From assembly GCA_015143295.1 (NCBI GenBank), contig CM026560.1, positions 2,296,501-2,360,500 of the forward strand: a DNA stretch of 64,000 nt, in the 5' to 3' direction. The stretch comes from Tetracentron sinense. Its lineage: Eukaryota; Streptophyta; Magnoliopsida; Trochodendrales; Trochodendraceae. The translations under genes were made by a program, and so were the position numbers. Position 1 is the stretch's first letter. Every line of letters begins with the position of its first letter. Below, piece after piece: positions 60,287 to 64,000 of the stretch. The notes below the pieces were generated by a model. It was not told where the DNA came from and did not search any database. It was given only the letters and a program-made list of their open reading frames with translations.

Positions 60287-62440
60287 GTTTACACAAACGC
60301 TGGAGGAAGTGGAGGTTCTCTTCTTACTAAGGTTCATTGCTAGAAGTGGAGGTTCTCTCCTTCCTAAGGTTCAACACTTGAGTTATACTCTTCCTCCCAT
60401 CTAGGAGGATCTGAGGAACCTTTTCTCTCACCCGCCATACAAAATAGGGATATTCAGGATATAGTTGAAGTTAGGAAGAAGGCTCTAGGATACAAGATGG
60501 ACAAGCTACACTGGAATAAATTTCTTATTAATTTTTAAATTTTATATGCATGATAAAATGAAAGATTAAAAAGCTAAGTTATTACAAACAATGCTTTAAT
60601 CAGGCCTAGGTGAGCACCTCGCCTAAACATTCCTCTCCATTGTTCCAGTTAGCGTCTAGGCTTTGCACTTATTTTTAGTCAGAATAAACTTCGTTTTTTT
60701 TTTCATATTAATTGATAGTCATTTTTTTGGGGGGTAGTTTAAGGGTCTACCCACCTAGAAGGATTCCCTAATAGCTTTGTAGAAAAAATCTGTCTATAAA
60801 GTTGGAACAAGATGGTGGTTTGATGGCAAGCTTTGGGCTTGTACCTGAGACACAAATGTACTTCTATTAATTTTGTATGGAAACTTTACTTTTGTTCATT
60901 AGTATAAATAATATAAATATTAGAAGCCAGATTTTGTTGATGGAGCTATCATTGCGAGATAATGAGCATTTTGATTTTTCTACTAAAGAATTGAAGCTTA
61001 TCGAGGCCAATCTTAGGTTTGAGAAGACCATAAGGGCTAAGGAATATATTATGATTGCTGATGATTTTCTGCACTCATAGTGCTACCAATTCCTCTTATA
61101 CTTCATATCAACATGCTTATCCTGATTAACGAAGGGTTGAGAATATTGGTGGGAGGAATCTTGCATTGGATCTAGTAAGAGGCTGATGAGAAGAGTTGTC
61201 AGCAATTTAGGCTTTCTGTCTTTTTTTGGGGAATTAATAGGGGTATCTGCTCCACCCTGATCTGCATGCTTGAGAAATTTGGTTGTCTATCGTTTAAGAA
61301 TTCTTTGGACCATATAATGAATAGATCCCTGTCTACATCTTGAACACTCTTACAGAAGCTATTGGAGTTGTTGATTTCTTCAGAATCTGACTCATACATG
61401 GATATGTTGTCGAGTCTCAATGTTCCTTTAATAATGAAGTTCCAAGCTTCAAATCTTTTGGTTCTGTTGGAGAGGGAGGTTTCGAAAGGTTTCTGAAAGA
61501 TGATGAGGGATACCTGAGGAAGACAGCTAAAGTTCCGATCTGGTCTGTAGGAGCTTTGGTGGTGTAATAGGGATCCGAGTGCATAGGAGATGTTACCAAT
61601 AACATTAGAGGAGTTAGGAGGCATACCTAGATCCGGATGGAGGTTTATCTTTTGGATTTCACTTTTTGATATAAAACAGTTGAAGAAATTATCTGATTAG
61701 TGATATTATTATTTTTTTGATCGGTAAAAAAAAAATAACTATAGACAAAGGTGTACTTGGGCGAGTTTTTGGAGTCTCTGCACATGTCAGGTTCTGTTAA
61801 TATGACAGGAGCAGGATTATCACTTTCTAAGTCTTTGGAGGCAGTTGGGAAGCCATTGTTCGGTTTCCAGCTCCTGAATGGTCAATAAAAATTCGGTGTT
61901 GAGAGTTGTAGGAACTTTCTCATTATCACTGGCCTTGCTTGCAATATCAAGATCAGAAGCTTTGATCAGAGGTCTGTTATTGATGCCCGTTGCTGTCTTC
62001 ATCAGGCCTTGTGAAAGCAAAAAAATAATTTGGATGTCTGCTTTTCTAGGTTCGACTTATCAGGGATTTTTGTTTTGGTTTATCAATAGTGTCTACTTCA
62101 TCAGTAGCCTATTGTGTTGGATATTTTAAAAAATCTCTTGTTTTGAGAATGTGAGTTCTTAATTGTATTTTGAATAGTCCTTCTTATGTATATAAGTAGG
62201 AGAGTTGGAAGAAGGCTTGGGTCTTCAAGGAACATTGAAATTTGTTACCTATCCCCTCGATGCTCCTTGTGAGTCTACTATGGCCAAGCCAACTACACAT
62301 TTGCGCCGGGTTGGGTTATAAGTAAATTATTAATATTACTTTATTCCGATTTTGTATTAAATTTTCAAAAAGCCCTATCGTTTTTTTAGAAGTGACCAAC
62401 CAACTGTTTTTTGACTACTATTGGTGTCACTTCATGATGG
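60287..62440. other. Degenerate coding-like stretch, origin uncertain
   Basis: At 60305-60390 a GAAGTGGAGGTTCTCT...CTAAGGTTCA unit is repeated in tandem. At 60600-60670 a GGCCTAGGTGAGCACCTCGCC block resembles the GCCTAGGC-rich hAT family. The minus strand at 61199-61624 is open for 141 codons and may be LINE ORF1-derived, but I cannot place it in a family. A T-run followed by GATCGGTAAAA at 61692-61712 matches the 3' tails of the LINEs at 39387 and 51728. Confidence 0.35.
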
Positions 62441-64000
62441 TAGATGTATTTCATTCTCAACTATGCTAGAAAATTGGTAGCTTAATGTATGTCATGCATT
62501 GTAACTAGACTAGACATAGTTTATGCTGTAGGAAAATTAAATAGGTTTACATATAATCCCAGATATGCACATTGGATGCATTTACTCGTATCCTTAGATA
62601 TTTAAAGAATTCCATAAGTTTTAGATTACACTTTTTTGGTTATCCAAATGTCTTAAGAAGGTCATTGTGATGTTAGTTGGGATTCACAAAACTTTAAATT
62701 CACTAGTGGATGGATTTTCACCATGAGTGGAACTGCGATCTTTTAGGGATCAAAGAAGCAAACTTGGTTGACAGATTCTACCATAGAATTAGAATTTGTT
62801 GCTTTAGTGGCTTGCAACAAAGAAACTGAGTGATTTAAGCAATTTAATTATAAAAATTTCATTAATGGTAAAACCATTACTACCATTATTTATACATCGT
62901 GATAGTGAAGTCACACTATCTTTGCCTATTGTAAGAACTATAATAGAAATTCTAGACATATTGGTCTAAGGTGTAACTATATAAGAGAATTACTGAAGAA
63001 ATGAGTAGTTTTTGTTTTTAAGTATCAACGCCTGGGGCCTCCTCCCTCGGTTTCTCAAGGTCGAGATTGCAGAATTTGGTCTAGAGGCAACAATGGGCGT
63101 TTTTCAGTGAGATATCTAGTACAAGTGAGATATCTAGTACAAATGCTCGGGTCTAGTCCGGTTCATTTGTCTAATTCCCTCATAAGACTGTGGAATTTAG
63201 GAATTCCAGCCAATGTATCTTTCTTTTTTGGATGTGGTTGTGAATAAAATTCTCACATGTGATCACTTGAAAAATCGAGGATGGAGGATGACTAATCGAT
63301 ATTTTCTGTGTCTCCAAGCGGAAGAGTCGGTGGATCACCTTCTCTTGCATTGCCCTACAACATGTGAGATTTGGAGCTTCTTTCTCTCCCGAATGGGAGT
63401 GGCTTGGGTCTTTCCCTCTCCCCTCCACAACTTCGTATCTTGCTGGGATTGGGTAAGCGGGGATGATGCAAGGATGACTATTTGTTCAGTCTTACCGGGG
63501 GCTATAACATAGTCCATTTGGAAAGAGAGGAACAAGAGAATTTTTGAGAACCACCCCTTCTCTCTAGAGTGCATCCGCTCTAGGACCCGTTCGCTCATAG
63601 TGGATTGGTGCTCCTCTCGGTCGGTGGGGGTGAATTTTGGTATTTTCTTAGACTGAAAGCCGGATAGGGACCTTGAGTCTGTTATTCGGGGCCAATCTGG
63701 TCTCTTTTCTTCATTCTATGTTCCCGCCCTGGTTCACCACCTCGTGAACCTTGTCTTGTCTTTAATTTTGGAGGTATCTTTGTAGTACTGCTTTCCCATT
63801 ATATATATTTGCTTCGTTTATTGATAAAAAAAAGTCTTTACAAAACTTGGTGGATTCGTTTACAAAGGGTTTGGGTCAGAATGGAGTGTATAAGAGACAT
63901 CAAGTGAAATTGGTTTTAAAAGCAATTAACTCGAAGGAGTCACTTATAGCAGAAACCCAACCTAATATCTATTAGGCTCAATGGAAGAAACAAACTATGA
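62440..64000 (+). pseudogene. Ty1/copia RT end and RNase H, degenerate, split by a LINE
   Basis: The plus strand reads LMYVMHCTRLDIVYAVGKLNR (near 62480), then KFTSGWIFTMSGTAIF (near 62700), STIELEFVALVACNKETE (near 62780) and SRHIGLRCNYIRELL (near 62955). This is the copia RNase H order up to the conserved R-H-I block. After the LINE it resumes with NLVDSFTKGLGQ (near 63850). It has many stops and frameshifts. The element continues past the window. Confidence 0.75.
63033..63832 (+). mobile_element. LINE (L1 type), 5'-truncated, inserted in the copia element
   Basis: The plus strand encodes RT-tail and zf-RVT pieces: NKILTCDHLKNRGWRMTNRY (near 63250), CLQAEESVDHLLLHC (near 63310) and IWKERNKRIFENH (near 63520). 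It ends in an A-run at 63825-63832. The copia RNase H frame flanks it on both sides. It has stops and no RT core. Confidence 0.8.

Larger units (their letters stand above)
41453..64000 (+). other. Long DGD2 intron 2 or region beyond a broken gene
   Basis: After the donor at 41453 I find no exon encoding the next conserved DGD2 block (VIRLSAATQ region) on the plus strand. The stretch is almost entirely transposon sequence. The bases 41453-42740 are AT-rich with no gene, and near 42150-42260 they share a GGTCCGACTTGAAGTTGTCATCC-type block, diverged, with 30060-30110. Confidence 0.5.

Noticed and set aside
61820..62129. Two overlapping frames near 61.8-62.1 kb as a gene
   Set aside because: They overlap on opposite strands with no recognisable domain or splice structure; probably decayed repeat sequence.

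Overview
This is a window of nuclear DNA from a flowering plant. It holds a spliced plant-type PP2C gene, the 5' part of a digalactosyldiacylglycerol synthase gene with GT-AG introns, and LTR retrotransposons of the plant-only Tat and Sirevirus types. The genes are thin on the ground and sit in a dense, nested layer of transposons, with introns of 4.8 kb, about 14 kb and more than 22 kb. That fits a large, repeat-rich angiosperm genome. I cannot name the species from sequence alone.

Layout. Bases 1-9722 are the 3' two thirds of a Ty3/gypsy element of the Tat (Ogre-like) lineage: the end of gag-protease with a G-patch-like motif, a predicted frame-preserving intron, RT-RNase H-archaeal-type RNase H, a broken integrase, a 1.2-kb minisatellite in the 3' non-coding region, the polypurine tract and a complete 2.58-kb 3' LTR. 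Bases 9723-12074 are Ty1/copia (Sirevirus-like) material ending in a 1.5-kb LTR. Bases 12075-14580 are diverged intergenic repeats.

Bases 14582-20713 (minus) are a four-exon gene for a 304-residue PP2C/SpoIIE-type phosphatase. Its first intron carries diverged 1.8-kb duplications. The interval 20714-23950 is intergenic with a tRNA-derived SINE, a Tourist-like MITE and foldback elements. From about 23.95 kb a plus-strand gene runs to the window's end: a probable non-coding leader exon (donor at 24001), then DGD2 coding exons at 38101-38382 and 41186-41452. No later exon was found by eye up to 64000, so the next intron either exceeds 22 kb or the gene is broken.

The two DGD2 introns hold most of the transposons. 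In intron 1 a pair of hAT-type ends with a perfect 8-bp target duplication (28065-37179) encloses a LINE that was itself hit by other elements, and a second small hAT element of the same family. In intron 2 lie at least five L1-type LINE copies, mostly minus strand. One is split by a solo Tat LTR (43198-44417) and another by a solo LTR (49618-51444). There is also an 845-bp hAT-like element (59442-60286) and a degenerate copia RNase H region split by a plus-strand LINE (62440-64000). All transposon reading frames seen are broken or partial. The two cellular genes are divergently oriented and about 3.2 kb apart at their predicted starts. I saw no clearly new biological system. The strongest unusual structures are the datable nests of insertions, the four palindromes in the Tat LTR promoter region, the predicted intron inside the Tat element, and the upstream ORFs in the DGD2 leader.
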